From positions 2,294,001-2,358,000 of the forward strand of contig NZ_AP023180.1 of the NCBI RefSeq assembly GCF_013426915.1: 64,000 bases of DNA, written 5' to 3'. Made by a program: the position numbers and the translations under genes. The number at the start of each line of letters is the position of its first letter. The stretch's first letter is position 1. Origin of the DNA: Paraburkholderia sp. PGU19. GTDB lineage: Bacteria; Pseudomonadota; Gammaproteobacteria; Burkholderiales; Burkholderiaceae. Positions 26,581 through 35,719 of this stretch are shown here, piece by piece. The notes under the pieces were generated by a model. The model searched no databases and had not been told where the DNA came from. It was given only the letters and a program-made list of their open reading frames with translations.

Positions 26581-28356
26581 ATGGCTGCAATCAAGAATTC
26601 CCTGCCGCGTCGCCGCTTCGACGTGGTTATCGTTGGCGCGGGCGGCTCGGGGATGCGCGCGTCGCTGCAGCTCGCGCGCGCGGGCCTGTCGGTCTGCGTG
26701 CTGTCGAAAGTGTTCCCGACGCGCTCGCACACGGTGGCGGCGCAAGGCGGCATCGGCGCCTCGCTCGGCAACATGAGCGAAGACAACTGGCATTACCACT
26801 TCTACGACACGATCAAGGGCTCCGACTGGCTCGGCGACCAGGACGCGATCGAGTTCATGTGCCGCGAAGCACCGAACGCCGTCTACGAACTCGAACACTT
26901 CGGCATGCCGTTCGACCGTAACGCGGATGGCACGATCTATCAGCGCCCGTTCGGCGGCCACACGGCCAACTACGGCGAGAAGCCGGTGCAGCGCGCGTGC
27001 GCGGCGGCTGACCGGACTGGCCACGCACTCTTGCACACGCTGTACCAGCAGAACGTCGCCGCCAAGACCACGTTCTTCGTCGAATGGATGGCGCTGGACC
27101 TGATCCGCGACGCCGACGGCGACGTGCTCGGCGTGACCGCGCTGGAAATGGAAACGGGCGACGTCTACATCCTCGAAGGCAAGACCACGCTGTTCGCCAC
27201 GGGCGGCGCGGGCCGGATCTTCGCGGCATCGACCAATGCGTTCATCAACACGGGTGACGGTCTGGGCATGGCCGCACGCGCGGGCATCCCGCTCGAGGAC
27301 ATGGAATTCTGGCAATTCCACCCGACGGGCGTCGCCGGCGCGGGCGTGCTGATCACGGAAGGCGTGCGCGGCGAAGGCGGCATCCTGCGTAACTCGGACG
27401 GCGAGCGCTTCATGGAGCGTTATGCGCCTACCTTGAAGGATCTGGCGCCGCGCGACTTCGTCTCGCGCTCGATGGACCAGGAAATCAAGGAAGGCCGTGG
27501 CGTCGGTCCGAACAAGGACCACGTGCTGCTCGACCTGTCGCACATCGGCGCCGAGACGATCATGAAGCGTCTGCCGTCGATCCGCGAAATCGCGTTGAAG
27601 TTCGCGAACGTCGACTGCATCAAGGAACCGATTCCCGTCGTGCCGACCATCCACTACCAGATGGGCGGCATTCCGACGAACATCCACGGTCAGGTCGTCG
27701 GCACGGCCAAGGGCCACGAAGACCCGATCAACGGCTTCTACGCCGTGGGCGAGTGCTCGTGCGTGTCGGTGCACGGCGCGAACCGCCTGGGCACGAACTC
27801 GCTGCTCGATCTGGTGGTGTTCGGCCGCGCGGCGGGCAACCACATCGTCAAGCACGTGAAGGACATCAAGGAGCACAAGCCGCTGCCCGCCGATGCCGCT
27901 GATTTCGCGCTGTCGCGTCTCGCGAAGCTCGACAAGTCGAGTTCGGGCGAATACGCGCAGAACGTGGCGAACGACATCCGCTCGACGATGCAGGCGCACG
28001 CGGGCGTGTTCCGCACGTCGGCGCTGCTGGCTGAAGGCGTCGAGCGCATTCGCGAAGTGGCTGCACGTGTGGACAACATCCACCTGAAGGACAAGTCGAA
28101 GGTGTTCAACACGGCGCGCGTGGAAGCGCTCGAAGTGGAGAACCTGATCGAGGTGGCGCGCGCGACGATGGTGTCGGCCGAAGCGCGCAAGGAAAGCCGT
28201 GGCGCGCACGCGCAGAACGACTTCGAACATCGCGACGACGAGAACTGGCTGCGCCATACGCTGTGGTACAGCGAAGGCGACCGCCTCGACTACAAGCCGG
28301 TGCACATGAACCCGCTGACGGTCGAATCGGTGCCGCCCAAAGCGCGTACCTTCTAA
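26581..28356 (+). CDS. sdhA: Succinate dehydrogenase flavoprotein subunit
   Basis: This 591-residue catalytic subunit oxidises succinate to fumarate. The FAD-binding GAGGSGMRAS begins near residue 19. His50 in RSHTVAAQGG is the expected covalent flavin attachment site. Substrate-site stretches HPTGVAGAGVLITEGVRGEG and the conserved HGANRLGTNSLLDLVVFGR are present. The start is three bases after sdhD, so the genes are co-translated. SdhE encoded downstream should flavinylate it. Confidence 0.98.
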   Translation: MAAIKNSLPRRRFDVVIVGAGGSGMRASLQLARAGLSVCVLSKVFPTRSHTVAAQGGIGASLGNMSEDNWHYHFYDTIKGSDWLGDQDAIEFMCREAPNAVYELEHFGMPFDRNADGTIYQRPFGGHTANYGEKPVQRACAAADRTGHALLHTLYQQNVAAKTTFFVEWMALDLIRDADGDVLGVTALEMETGDVYILEGKTTLFATGGAGRIFAASTNAFINTGDGLGMAARAGIPLEDMEFWQFHPTGVAGAGVLITEGVRGEGGILRNSDGERFMERYAPTLKDLAPRDFVSRSMDQEIKEGRGVGPNKDHVLLDLSHIGAETIMKRLPSIREIALKFANVDCIKEPIPVVPTIHYQMGGIPTNIHGQVVGTAKGHEDPINGFYAVGECSCVSVHGANRLGTNSLLDLVVFGRAAGNHIVKHVKDIKEHKPLPADAADFALSRLAKLDKSSSGEYAQNVANDIRSTMQAHAGVFRTSALLAEGVERIREVAARVDNIHLKDKSKVFNTARVEALEVENLIEVARATMVSAEARKESRGAHAQNDFEHRDDENWLRHTLWYSEGDRLDYKPVHMNPLTVESVPPKARTF

Positions 28357-28380
28357 GGCATAAGTCAAAGGATCAGAGAA

Positions 28381-29085
28381 ATGGCCAAGCGTACATTTGA
28401 AATCTACCGCTACGACCCGGACAAGGACGCCGCGCCGCGCATGCAGACGTACGAGATCGAGATCGACTCGCACGAGCGCATGCTGCTCGACGCGCTGGTG
28501 AAACTGAAGGCACTGGACGAAACGCTGTCGTTCCGCCGCTCCTGCCGCGAGGGCGTGTGCGGCTCGGACGCGATGAACATCAACGGCAAGAACGGTCTTG
28601 CCTGCCTGACGAACCTGAACGACCTGCCGCAGAAGATCGTGCTGCGTCCGCTGCCGGGCCTGCCCGTGGTGCGCGACCTGATCTGCGACTTCACGCAGTT
28701 CTTCAACCAGTATCACTCGATCAAGCCGTATCTGATCAACGACACGCCGCCGCCGGAGAAGGAGCGTCTGCAGTCGCCGGAAGAGCGCGATGAGCTCGAC
28801 GGCCTGTATGAGTGCATCCTGTGCGCGAGTTGCTCGACGTCGTGCCCGAGCTTCTGGTGGAATCCGGACAAGTTCGTCGGCCCGGCAGGGCTGCTGCAAG
28901 CCTACCGTTTCATCGCGGATAGCCGCGATCAGGCGACGGGCGAGCGGCTGGACAACCTGGAAGATCCGTACCGTCTGTTCCGTTGCCATACGATCATGAA
29001 CTGCGTCGACGTGTGCCCGAAGGGGCTCAACCCGACGAAGGCGATCGGCAAGATCAAGGAATTGATGGTGCGCCGGGCTGTCTGA
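28381..29085 (+). CDS. sdhB: Succinate dehydrogenase iron-sulfur subunit
   Basis: This 234-residue subunit passes electrons from FAD to quinone through three clusters. The [2Fe-2S] ligands lie in [12 protein letters not shown] and NGLAC, the [4Fe-4S] ligands in [13 protein letters not shown], and the [3Fe-4S] ligands in [15 protein letters not shown]. All expected cysteines are present. It lies 24 bases after sdhA and one base before sdhE. Confidence 0.98.
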   Translation: MAKRTFEIYRYDPDKDAAPRMQTYEIEIDSHERMLLDALVKLKALDETLSFRRSCREGVCGSDAMNINGKNGLACLTNLNDLPQKIVLRPLPGLPVVRDLICDFTQFFNQYHSIKPYLINDTPPPEKERLQSPEERDELDGLYECILCASCSTSCPSFWWNPDKFVGPAGLLQAYRFIADSRDQATGERLDNLEDPYRLFRCHTIMNCVDVCPKGLNPTKAIGKIKELMVRRAV

Positions 29086-29086
29086 G

Positions 29087-29356
29087 ATGGACGCATCGCA
29101 TCAGTCCGACCCGCTGCGTCGCGCGCGCCTGAAGTGGCGCGCCCGGCGCGGCCTGCTGGAAAACGATCTGATCTTCGAGCGTTTTTTCAGCCGATATGAG
29201 CATGATCTCAGTGATGCGGACGTAGGCGCGCTCACGCGCCTGCTCGAACTGAGCGATAACGACCTGATGGACTTGCTGCTCGCCCGCAAGGAACCGGAGG
29301 GCGACCTCGCCGACGCCGATGTCGTGCGGGTGCTGGAGATGCTGCGTAACGTGTAA
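29087..29356 (+). CDS. sdhE: FAD assembly factor SdhE
   Basis: This 89-residue small helical protein helps attach FAD covalently to SdhA. The family motif RGLLENDLIFERFF (the RGxxE signature) is near residue 20. The start is one base after the sdhB stop, placing it firmly in the sdh operon. The length fits the family. Confidence 0.94.
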   Translation: MDASHQSDPLRRARLKWRARRGLLENDLIFERFFSRYEHDLSDADVGALTRLLELSDNDLMDLLLARKEPEGDLADADVVRVLEMLRNV

Positions 29357-29448
29357 TCAAGGCGTAAGCCTCGCCATTACGCAGGTGAGTTTGATCCAGG
29401 CGTGCAATTATCGAAACCCTGTTTCCATACTTCGATTGAGGATGTGCT

Positions 29449-30750
29449 ATGACCCCGTCAGATGTTAAAGCCACGCTATCGTTCAGCGACAACTCGCCGA
29501 GCGTTGAAATGCCGATTTACAAGGGCACGATGGGCCCGGATGTGATCGACATCCGTAAGCTGTATGGTCAGACAGGCAAGTTCACGTACGATCCGGGCTT
29601 CATGTCGACGGCGTCGTGCAACTCGGCTATCACCTACATCGACGGTGACAAGGGCGAGCTGCTGTACCGCGGCTTCCCGATCGACAACCTCGCGCAAAAC
29701 GCGGACTTCCTCGAAACGTGCTACGCGCTGCTGAAGGGCGAACTGCCGAACCAGGCGCAGAAGGACGAGTTCGTGAAGACGGTCACGAACCACACGATGG
29801 TTCACGAGCAGATGCAGTTCTTCTTCCGTGGCTTCCGCCGCGACGCGCACCCGATGGCGATTCTCGTCGCTGCAGTCGGCGCGCTGTCGGCGTTCTACCA
29901 CGACTCGCTCGACATCAATAACCCGCGTCATCGCGAAGTCTCGGCGATCCGCATGATCGCCAAGCTGCCGACGCTGGTCGCGATGGCGTACAAGTACTCG
30001 ATCGGCCAGCCGTTCGTGTACCCGCAGAACAATCTGTCGTACAGCGCGAACTTCATGCGCATGATGTTCTCGAACCCGTGCGAAGAGTACCAGGTCAACG
30101 AAGTGCTGGTCCGCGCACTCGACCGTATCCTGATCCTGCACGCCGACCACGAGCAGAACGCGTCGACGTCGACGGTTCGTCTGGCGGGTTCGTCGGGTGC
30201 GAATCCGTTCGCGTGTATCGCAGCCGGTATCGCGTGTCTGTGGGGCCCGGCGCACGGCGGCGCGAACGAAGCGGCGCTGAACATGCTGGAAGAAATCGGC
30301 TCGGTCGACAACATTCCTGAGTTCATCAAGCAGGTGAAGGACAAGAACTCGGGCGTGAAGCTGATGGGCTTCGGTCACCGCGTCTACAAGAACTACGATC
30401 CGCGCGCCAAGCTGATGCGCGAAACGTGCTACGAAGTGCTGAACGAACTGGGCCTGCACGACGACCCGCTGTTCAAGCTCGCGATGGCACTGGAAAAGAT
30501 CGCGCTGGAAGACGAATACTTCGTGTCGCGCAAGCTGTACCCGAACGTCGACTTCTACTCGGGCATCGTGCAGCGCGCGCTGGGCATTCCGACGTCGATG
30601 TTCACGTGTATCTTCGCGATGGCGCGTACGGTCGGCTGGATCGCGCAGTGGAACGAAATGATCGGCGATCCCGAACAGAAGATTGGCCGTCCGCGTCAGT
30701 TGTTCATCGGCGAAACGCCGCGCGAAGCCAAGCCGATCGCTCAGCGCTAA
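29449..30750 (+). CDS. gltA: Citrate synthase (type II)
   Basis: This 433-residue hexameric-type citrate synthase condenses acetyl-CoA and oxaloacetate. Catalytic blocks are [16 protein letters not shown] (His), [17 protein letters not shown] (His) and the Asp-containing [10 protein letters not shown]. The N-terminal domain ([20 protein letters not shown]) is typical of Gram-negative type II enzymes. A 92-base gap after sdhE contains a GCGTAA-N9-TTACGC repeat (29362-29382) and probably a separate promoter. A strong terminator follows. Confidence 0.98.
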   Translation: MTPSDVKATLSFSDNSPSVEMPIYKGTMGPDVIDIRKLYGQTGKFTYDPGFMSTASCNSAITYIDGDKGELLYRGFPIDNLAQNADFLETCYALLKGELPNQAQKDEFVKTVTNHTMVHEQMQFFFRGFRRDAHPMAILVAAVGALSAFYHDSLDINNPRHREVSAIRMIAKLPTLVAMAYKYSIGQPFVYPQNNLSYSANFMRMMFSNPCEEYQVNEVLVRALDRILILHADHEQNASTSTVRLAGSSGANPFACIAAGIACLWGPAHGGANEAALNMLEEIGSVDNIPEFIKQVKDKNSGVKLMGFGHRVYKNYDPRAKLMRETCYEVLNELGLHDDPLFKLAMALEKIALEDEYFVSRKLYPNVDFYSGIVQRALGIPTSMFTCIFAMARTVGWIAQWNEMIGDPEQKIGRPRQLFIGETPREAKPIAQR

Positions 30751-30797
30751 GCCACGGGCGCGTCAGCGCTCTATGCTTGCGTTAAACGCATCGATTG

Positions 30798-30832
30798 AAA
30801 CACCTCAACGGTTCGCCGTTGGGGTGTTTTGC
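30798..30832 (+). terminator. Intrinsic terminator of gltA
   Basis: A stem of about 14 base pairs (AAACACCTCAACGG with CCGTTGGGGTGTTT, one mismatch) closes on a TTCG tetraloop and runs into TTTT. Confidence 0.93.
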
Positions 30833-30864
30833 TTTATATGCCGTTTGGCCAGGTCGGAGGGCGC

Positions 30865-30893
30865 TTGACCGGCGGTGGGCAAAAGGCAATAAT
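30865..30893 (+). promoter_or_regulatory. Strong sigma70-type promoter for a candidate small RNA
   Basis: TTGACC (30865-30870) and AATAAT (30888-30893) are separated by exactly 17 bases, each matching consensus at five of six positions. Predicted transcription starts at about 30900. Confidence 0.65.
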
Positions 30894-30899
30894 GATGGC

Positions 30900-31035
30900 T
30901 CAAAACTACGTACCAGCGGGTGCGAAAAACGTAGCGCCGCCCGGCAAGCCGGGTCCCACCAGGAGTGGGAGTTTTGTCGAATGACAGATAGAGAATCCCG
31001 CATGCAACGGCCACCTCAGGTGGCCGTTTGTTTTT
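30900..31035 (+). ncRNA. Candidate structured small RNA downstream of gltA
   Basis: About 135 bases lie between a near-consensus promoter and an intrinsic terminator. They fold by eye into a compact four-way junction. P1 pairs CAAAAC (30901-30906) with GTTTTG (30971-30976). P2 pairs TACGT (30907-30911) with ACGTA (30929-30933). P3 is CCCGG-CAAG-CCGGG (30940-30953). P4 is TCCCAC-N5-GTGGGA (30954-30970). P1, P3 and P4 abut with no unpaired bases. No plausible protein is encoded. I do not recognise it as 6S, tmRNA, RNase P, SRP RNA or a riboswitch class I know. Confidence 0.65.
31006..31035 (+). terminator. Intrinsic terminator of the candidate small RNA
   Basis: AACGGCCACC-TCA-GGTGGCCGTT is a perfect 10-base stem followed by TGTTTTTC. 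Confidence 0.92.
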
Positions 31036-31043
31036 CTGCGGAC

Positions 31044-31640
31044 CTATCCACGAATCCTTTTGCCAAGGTACGTCGCGCGCAGTAGCGTCGCGAAGCCGAC
31101 TTTACCGGCCTTTTCCTGACGCCTCGTCAGTCCGTTGTCCAGCACGTAGGCCGACTGGATGCGCAACACGATGCGTCGCTTGCGGCTCCGGTCTCGTTCC
31201 GCTTCGAAGAAAACGGCGTAAAGCGATGTCGTGCCGTCTTCGTTCAGCTGTTCAAGCGTAACGAAGTTGGGTTGTTTCTCGCTGGCAATCGTAATGCGCC
31301 GGAACGGCAATTGAACGACGATTTCGCTTAGATGCCTGCGTGATAGTTCGTAGCGCTGCGGGTCGAGTACACGGCGTTCTTTGCCATCATCGTAGATTTC
31401 ATCCGCAGGTATCAGATGAGTTGCGCGTGCGTCCCATCGGAAGCTACGGGTAAAGCAGTGGCATGAGAAAAGTACGAGTACGGTCACGTCTTCGCCTAAT
31501 CCCAGATCGATCTTGAATGTGAAGGCATCGAGATGATTGAGATTCCACTTGGTTCCACGATAGCTCACCCCTGAGAATCGATGTCCAGGTTGAGGCGGTG
31601 AATCGACGGTCAAATATTCGAGTTGCGACATCGTTAGCAT
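31044..31640 (-). CDS. Hypothetical protein, 198 residues
   Basis: I do not recognise this protein. It is soluble and of mixed strand and helix, with a CHC pair (LFSCHCFTRSF) and a Lys/Arg-rich C-terminus (RDRSRKRRIVLRIQ, RRQEKAGKVGF, YLGKRIRG). The open frame starts at ATG 31640; ATG 31631 (MSQLEYL) is an alternative. A 27-base palindrome overlaps the upstream start, so a bound regulator would block expression. Codon use is less extreme in GC than its neighbours, suggesting an accessory gene. It runs opposite to gltA and leuC. Confidence 0.6.
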   Translation of the reverse strand: MLTMSQLEYLTVDSPPQPGHRFSGVSYRGTKWNLNHLDAFTFKIDLGLGEDVTVLVLFSCHCFTRSFRWDARATHLIPADEIYDDGKERRVLDPQRYELSRRHLSEIVVQLPFRRITIASEKQPNFVTLEQLNEDGTTSLYAVFFEAERDRSRKRRIVLRIQSAYVLDNGLTRRQEKAGKVGFATLLRATYLGKRIRG

Positions 31641-31662
31641 GGTTAGGGTGACTAACCATGCT
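31636..31662. promoter_or_regulatory. Palindromic operator candidate at the 198-residue gene
   Basis: AGCATGGTTA-N7-TAACCATGCT is a perfect 10-base inverted repeat spanning the first start codon of the minus-strand gene. This is typical of an operator or of a translational hairpin. Confidence 0.6.
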
Positions 31663-31995
31663 ATGGCGAACGCTGAAGTGGCCGCTATACGCCGTTCGGC
31701 CGACTGCCGCGTGTTTTTAGCTACCGCGTCGCAGGACGCGCCTTACGCACCTTCCCCCGTTTCAGCGCCAGTTGCCGAGCTTCCTGCACAGCGAAGCCTC
31801 GCCCGGCTTTCCATCCGATCATTTCGAAACGGGCTCGGACGCCCACCTCGGTAGTGCCGATACAGGTATCGGAACTACCACCCAACTCCATGTTTTTTAT
31901 CGGTTTTCTCGATACGTGATGGTCCTGGAAAGTCAACTGCGTGGCATAATTGACCGGACACGAACTGCCCGATGTCATTACTATCCCCGCATACC
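31663..31995. other. Spacer before leuC, with a possible short minus-strand ORF
   Basis: A 56-codon minus-strand frame (31721-31891, start MELGGSSDTC, basic end KRGKVRKARPATR) could be a small protein upstream of the 198-residue gene, but I see no ribosome site or known family. On the plus strand a CATAAT hexamer at 31945-31950 is a likely -10 box for leuC. No leucine-rich leader peptide is seen. Confidence 0.4.
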
Positions 31996-33405
31996 ATGGC
32001 ACAGACTCTCTACGACAAATTGTGGAACACGCATGTGGTCCACACGGAAGAAGACGGCACGACGATTCTCTATATCGACCGTCAACTGCTGCATGAAGTG
32101 ACCAGCCCGCAGGCATTCGAAGGGCTGAAGCTCGCGGAGCGCCCGGTGTGGCGCATCAGCGCGAATCTGGCGGTGTCGGATCACAACGTGCCGACCACGG
32201 ATCGCAGCCACGGCATCGCTGACCCCGTGTCGAAGCTGCAAGTCGATACGCTCGACGCGAACTGCGACGCATTCGGCATCACGCAGTTCAAGATGAACGA
32301 CATGCGTCAGGGCATCGTCCACATCATCGGGCCGGAACAGGGTGCGACGCTGCCCGGCATGACGATTGTCTGCGGCGACTCGCATACCTCCACGCACGGC
32401 GCGTTCGGCGCGCTGGCGCACGGCATCGGCACGTCGGAAGTCGAACACGTGCTCGCCACGCAAACGCTTCTTCAGAAGAAGAGCAAGAACATGCTGGTCA
32501 AGGTCGAAGGCCAGTTGCCGCGCGGCTGCACCGCGAAAGACATCGTGCTCGCGATCATCGGCAAGATCGGCACGGCGGGCGGCACGGGCTACGCGATCGA
32601 GTTCGGCGGCTCGACCATTCGCGCGCTGTCGATGGAAGGCCGCATGACCGTCTGCAACATGGCGATCGAAGCGGGCGCGCGCGCCGGCATGGTCGCCGTC
32701 GACGACACGACCATCGAATACCTGAAGGGCCGTCCGTTCTCGCCGCAAGGCGTCGAGTGGGATCAGGCCGTCGAATACTGGAAGCAGTTCACGTCCGATG
32801 CTGGCGCGCATTTCGATCGCGTGGTCGAACTGAACGCCGCCGAGATCGTGCCGCAGGTCACGTGGGGCACGTCGCCGGAAATGGTCACGTCCATCGACGC
32901 ACGCGTGCCGGACCCGGAGAAGGAGAAGGACCCGGTCAAGCGCGACGCGATGGAACGCGCGCTGCAGTACATGGCGCTCGAACCGAATCTCCCCATCGAA
33001 TCGATCAAGCCGGACAAGATTTTCATCGGCTCGTGTACCAACGCGCGCATCGAAGATCTGCGTGCGGCAGCGTGGGTCGTGAAGAAGCTTGGCCGCCGCG
33101 TCGCACCGAACATCCGTCTCGCGATGGTCGTGCCGGGCTCGGGCCTCGTGAAGGCGCAGGCCGAACGCGAAGGTCTCGACAAGGTCTTCACGGAAGCGGG
33201 TTTCGAATGGCGCGAGCCGGGCTGCTCGATGTGTCTCGCGATGAACGCCGACCGGCTGGAGCCGGGCGAGCGCTGCGCATCCACGTCGAACCGCAATTTC
33301 GAAGGCCGTCAGGGCGCGGGCGGACGCACGCACCTCGTGAGCCCCGCCATGGCAGCGGCTGCCGCCATCGAGGGGCATTTCGTCGACATTCGCAAGCTGG
33401 GATAA
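31996..33405 (+). CDS. leuC: 3-isopropylmalate dehydratase large subunit
   Basis: This 469-residue aconitase-like subunit isomerises isopropylmalate in leucine synthesis. Iron-sulfur ligands occur in [13 protein letters not shown] and [29 protein letters not shown] is also conserved. The start [15 protein letters not shown] at 31996 fits family alignments, while the frame is open eight codons further. It is the first gene of leuC-(lipoprotein)-leuD-leuB. Confidence 0.97.
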   Translation: MAQTLYDKLWNTHVVHTEEDGTTILYIDRQLLHEVTSPQAFEGLKLAERPVWRISANLAVSDHNVPTTDRSHGIADPVSKLQVDTLDANCDAFGITQFKMNDMRQGIVHIIGPEQGATLPGMTIVCGDSHTSTHGAFGALAHGIGTSEVEHVLATQTLLQKKSKNMLVKVEGQLPRGCTAKDIVLAIIGKIGTAGGTGYAIEFGGSTIRALSMEGRMTVCNMAIEAGARAGMVAVDDTTIEYLKGRPFSPQGVEWDQAVEYWKQFTSDAGAHFDRVVELNAAEIVPQVTWGTSPEMVTSIDARVPDPEKEKDPVKRDAMERALQYMALEPNLPIESIKPDKIFIGSCTNARIEDLRAAAWVVKKLGRRVAPNIRLAMVVPGSGLVKAQAEREGLDKVFTEAGFEWREPGCSMCLAMNADRLEPGERCASTSNRNFEGRQGAGGRTHLVSPAMAAAAAIEGHFVDIRKLG

Positions 33406-33412
33406 ACGCCTC

Positions 33413-33565
33413 ATGAACATCGATCGCATCGCACTTCTGCGCCGATTCGCACTCGCGACGCTAGCTGGGCTGTTGCTCGGCCTCGCTGGTTGCAACACGG
33501 TGCATGGCTTTGGCGAAGACCTGCAGCATCTGGGCGGGTCGATCAGCGACAAGGCGGCAAAGTAA
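33413..33565 (+). CDS. Entericidin A/B-like lipoprotein
   Basis: This 50-residue lipoprotein has a charged start, a hydrophobic segment (FALATLAGLLLGLAGC) and a lipobox ending at Cys27. The short mature part (NTVHGFGEDLQHLGGSISDK) fits the EcnA/EcnB family signature of a Cys-N-T-x-x-G-x-G-x-D pattern. In E. coli such lipoproteins form a bacteriolytic toxin/antidote pair. Here a single gene sits eight bases after leuC and ahead of leuD, so it is probably co-transcribed with leucine synthesis. Its role here is unknown. Confidence 0.88.
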   Translation: MNIDRIALLRRFALATLAGLLLGLAGCNTVHGFGEDLQHLGGSISDKAAK

Positions 33566-33641
33566 GCGGTTTTTGATTCGCCGGAGGGCGTGGGTGATGC
33601 GCATGTGCGCCGCCGTCCGGCTTCGAACAGGCTAAAGCGTC

Positions 33642-34295
33642 ATGGAAAAATTCATCGTACATACCGGCGTCGTGGCGCCGCTCGATCGCGAAAACGTCGA
33701 CACCGACGCGATCATTCCGAAGCAGTTCCTGAAGTCGATCAAGCGCACGGGTTTCGGTCCCAACGCGTTCGACGAATGGCGTTATCTCGATCACGGCGAG
33801 CCGGGACAGGACAACTCGAAGCGTCCGCTGAATCCGGATTTCGTGCTGAACCAGCCGCGTTATCAGGGCGCGTCGGTGCTGCTCGCACGCCAGAACTTCG
33901 GCTGCGGCAGCTCGCGCGAGCACGCACCGTGGGCGCTGCAACAGTACGGCTTCCGCGCGATCATCGCGCCGAGCTTCGCGGACATCTTCTACAACAACTG
34001 CTTCAAGAACGGTCTGCTGCCCATCGTGCTGACGGATCAGCAGGTCGACCATCTGTTTAACGAAACATTCGCGTTCAACGGCTTCCAGCTGACCGTCGAC
34101 CTGGAAAAGCAGGTCGTGCGCACGGCTGACGGCAGCGCCGAATATCCGTTCGAAGTCGCCGCGTTCCGCAAATACTGCCTGCTGAACGGCTTCGACGACA
34201 TCGGCCTTACGCTGCGTCACGCGGACAAGATTCGCCAGTACGAGGCAGAGCGCATCGCGAAGCAGCCGTGGCTCAATAACCGCCTCGTGCGCTGA
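33642..34295 (+). CDS. leuD: 3-isopropylmalate dehydratase small subunit
   Basis: This 217-residue partner of LeuC forms the swivelling domain of the dehydratase. The hallmark [15 protein letters not shown] is present near residue 86, and [14 protein letters not shown] is near the start. The length is typical for the proteobacterial form. It lies 76 bases after the lipoprotein gene. Confidence 0.97.
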   Translation: MEKFIVHTGVVAPLDRENVDTDAIIPKQFLKSIKRTGFGPNAFDEWRYLDHGEPGQDNSKRPLNPDFVLNQPRYQGASVLLARQNFGCGSSREHAPWALQQYGFRAIIAPSFADIFYNNCFKNGLLPIVLTDQQVDHLFNETFAFNGFQLTVDLEKQVVRTADGSAEYPFEVAAFRKYCLLNGFDDIGLTLRHADKIRQYEAERIAKQPWLNNRLVR

Positions 34296-34351
34296 AGTTT
34301 TCGCGAAATCGCGCCTGATCCACGCCAGACAGAAACCAACAAGGAATACGC

Positions 34352-35419
34352 ATGAAGATCGCAGTGTTGCCGGGCGACGGCATTGGCAAGGAAATCGTCA
34401 AGGAAGCCGTCAAGGTTCTGAACGTGCTCGGCGAGAAGTTCGAGCTGGAAGAGGCGCCCGTCGGCGGCGCGGGCTATGAGGCGGCGGGTCACCCGCTGCC
34501 GGAGGCCACGCTCAAGCTCGCGAAGGAAGCGGACGCGATCCTGTTCGGCGCGGTTGGCGACTGGAAGTACGATTCGCTCGAGCGCTCGCTGCGTCCGGAA
34601 CAGGCAATCCTGGGTCTGCGCAAGCATCTGCAACTGTTCGCAAACTTCCGTCCTGCAATCTGCTATCCGCAACTGACGGGCGCGTCGTCGCTGAAGCCGG
34701 AAATCGTGTCGGGCCTCGATATCCTGATCGTGCGCGAACTGAACGGCGACATTTATTTCGGCTCGCCGCGCGGCGTGCGTGCAGCGCCGGACGGTCCGTT
34801 CGAAGGCGCGAAAGAAGGCTTCGACACGATGCGTTATTCGGAACCCGAAGTGCGCCGCATCGCGCACGTCGCGTTCCAGGCGGCGCAGAAGCGTGACAAG
34901 AAGCTGACGTCGGTCGACAAGGCGAACGTGCTCGAAACGTCGCAATTGTGGAAGGACGTGATGATCGATGTCGCGAAGGAATACGCGGACGTCGAGCTGT
35001 CGCACATGTACGTCGACAACGCGGCCATGCAACTCGTGAAGGCGCCGAAATCGTTCGACGTGATCGTCACGGGCAACATGTTCGGCGACATTCTGTCGGA
35101 CGAAGCGGCAATGTTGACGGGTTCGATCGGCATGCTGCCGTCGGCTTCGCTCGACAAGAACAACAAGGGTCTGTACGAGCCGTCGCACGGTTCGGCGCCC
35201 GATATCGCGGGCAAGGGCATTGCGAACCCGCTCGCTACGATTCTGTCGGCGGCGATGATGCTGCGTTATTCGCTGAACCGGGCCGAGCAGGCAGACCGCA
35301 TCGAAAGCGCCGTGAAAAAGGTGCTGGAACAAGGCTATCGCACCGGCGATATTCTTACGCCGGGCTGCAAGCAGGTCGGCACGGAAGCGATGGGCGATGC
35401 CGTCGTCGCGGCGCTGTAA
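34352..35419 (+). CDS. leuB: 3-isopropylmalate dehydrogenase
   Basis: This 355-residue NAD-dependent enzyme oxidatively decarboxylates isopropylmalate. It has GDGIGKEIV at the N-terminus, [12 protein letters not shown], the substrate Lys/Asp stretch [25 protein letters not shown] and the adenine-binding [18 protein letters not shown]. An AAGGAATA ribosome site lies just upstream. It is the last leu gene before the asd leader region. Confidence 0.98.
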   Translation: MKIAVLPGDGIGKEIVKEAVKVLNVLGEKFELEEAPVGGAGYEAAGHPLPEATLKLAKEADAILFGAVGDWKYDSLERSLRPEQAILGLRKHLQLFANFRPAICYPQLTGASSLKPEIVSGLDILIVRELNGDIYFGSPRGVRAAPDGPFEGAKEGFDTMRYSEPEVRRIAHVAFQAAQKRDKKLTSVDKANVLETSQLWKDVMIDVAKEYADVELSHMYVDNAAMQLVKAPKSFDVIVTGNMFGDILSDEAAMLTGSIGMLPSASLDKNNKGLYEPSHGSAPDIAGKGIANPLATILSAAMMLRYSLNRAEQADRIESAVKKVLEQGYRTGDILTPGCKQVGTEAMGDAVVAAL

Positions 35420-35434
35420 TTCTTCAGCAAACAC

Positions 35435-35488
35435 GCGTGAATCTGCCAATTTTGTGCGGATTCACGCAAATCGCGGCGCCCGCGCCGC
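35435..35488. terminator. Hairpins downstream of leuB (possible weak terminator)
   Basis: GCGTGAATC (35435-35443) pairs with GATTCACGC (35459-35467), and a GC-rich hairpin GCGGCG-CCCG-CGCCGC follows at 35473-35488. Neither is followed by a T-run on the plus strand, so termination of leuB here is uncertain. Confidence 0.4.
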
Positions 35489-35518
35489 AAAAAACGGGTT
35501 TTCGTGTAGACTCATGTG

Positions 35519-35635
35519 ATGGCGACGATTCCTCAAATCTCCTCGATTTCGACACTGCGCGGCAAAACGGCCCGCGTGGTTGCGCTCGCCATTACCATCA
35601 AAACGATTACCCCGAAAACGATCACGAAGCGCTGA
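35519..35635 (+). CDS. Putative Thr/Ile/Lys-rich leader peptide of asd
   Basis: This is a 38-codon reading frame starting ATG GCG and ending TGA, 84 bases before asd. It holds eight Thr, seven Ile and four Lys codons, crowded into the end (AITIKTITPKTITKR). Thr, Ile and Lys are all products of the pathway that Asd opens, as expected of an attenuator leader of the thrL kind. Competing hairpins follow directly. There is no good ribosome site; a TAGACT hexamer at 35507-35512 could place transcription start at the ATG, making it leaderless. No protein evidence; the call rests on codon content and position. Confidence 0.6.
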   Translation: MATIPQISSISTLRGKTARVVALAITIKTITPKTITKR

Positions 35636-35695
35636 TCGTCCGTCGTGCCCGCCCATCTTCCCCGCGCGGTCACTGCGGGCAAAGATGCGGGGAAG
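35618..35695 (+). promoter_or_regulatory. Competing hairpins of a putative asd attenuator
   Basis: Hairpin 1 pairs ACGATC (35618-35623) with GATCGT (35634-35639) and covers the last Thr-Ile-Thr codons and the stop. Hairpin 2 pairs TGCCCGC (35646-35652) with GCGGGCA (35675-35681). Hairpin 3 pairs CTTCCCCGC (35657-35665) with GCGGGGAAG (35687-35695). Hairpins 2 and 3 interlock and cannot both form as simple stems. No T-run follows hairpin 3, so whether the switch acts on transcription, Rho access or translation is open. Confidence 0.5.
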
Positions 35696-35719
35696 TGTCC
35701 ACTCGAAGGGTATGAAGTC

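Noticed and set aside
29362..29382. GCGTAA-N9-TTACGC repeat between sdhE and gltA as an operator
   Set aside because: Arms are only six bases and nothing else supports it; kept only as a remark under gltA.
30795..31085. A 96-codon plus-strand frame across the gltA terminator and candidate RNA
   Set aside because: It runs through two intrinsic terminators and has no family features; the RNA structure explains the region better.
31890..31922. Short ATG frame (MFFIGFLDT) before leuC as a leucine leader peptide
   Set aside because: It has a single Leu codon and no attenuator hairpins.
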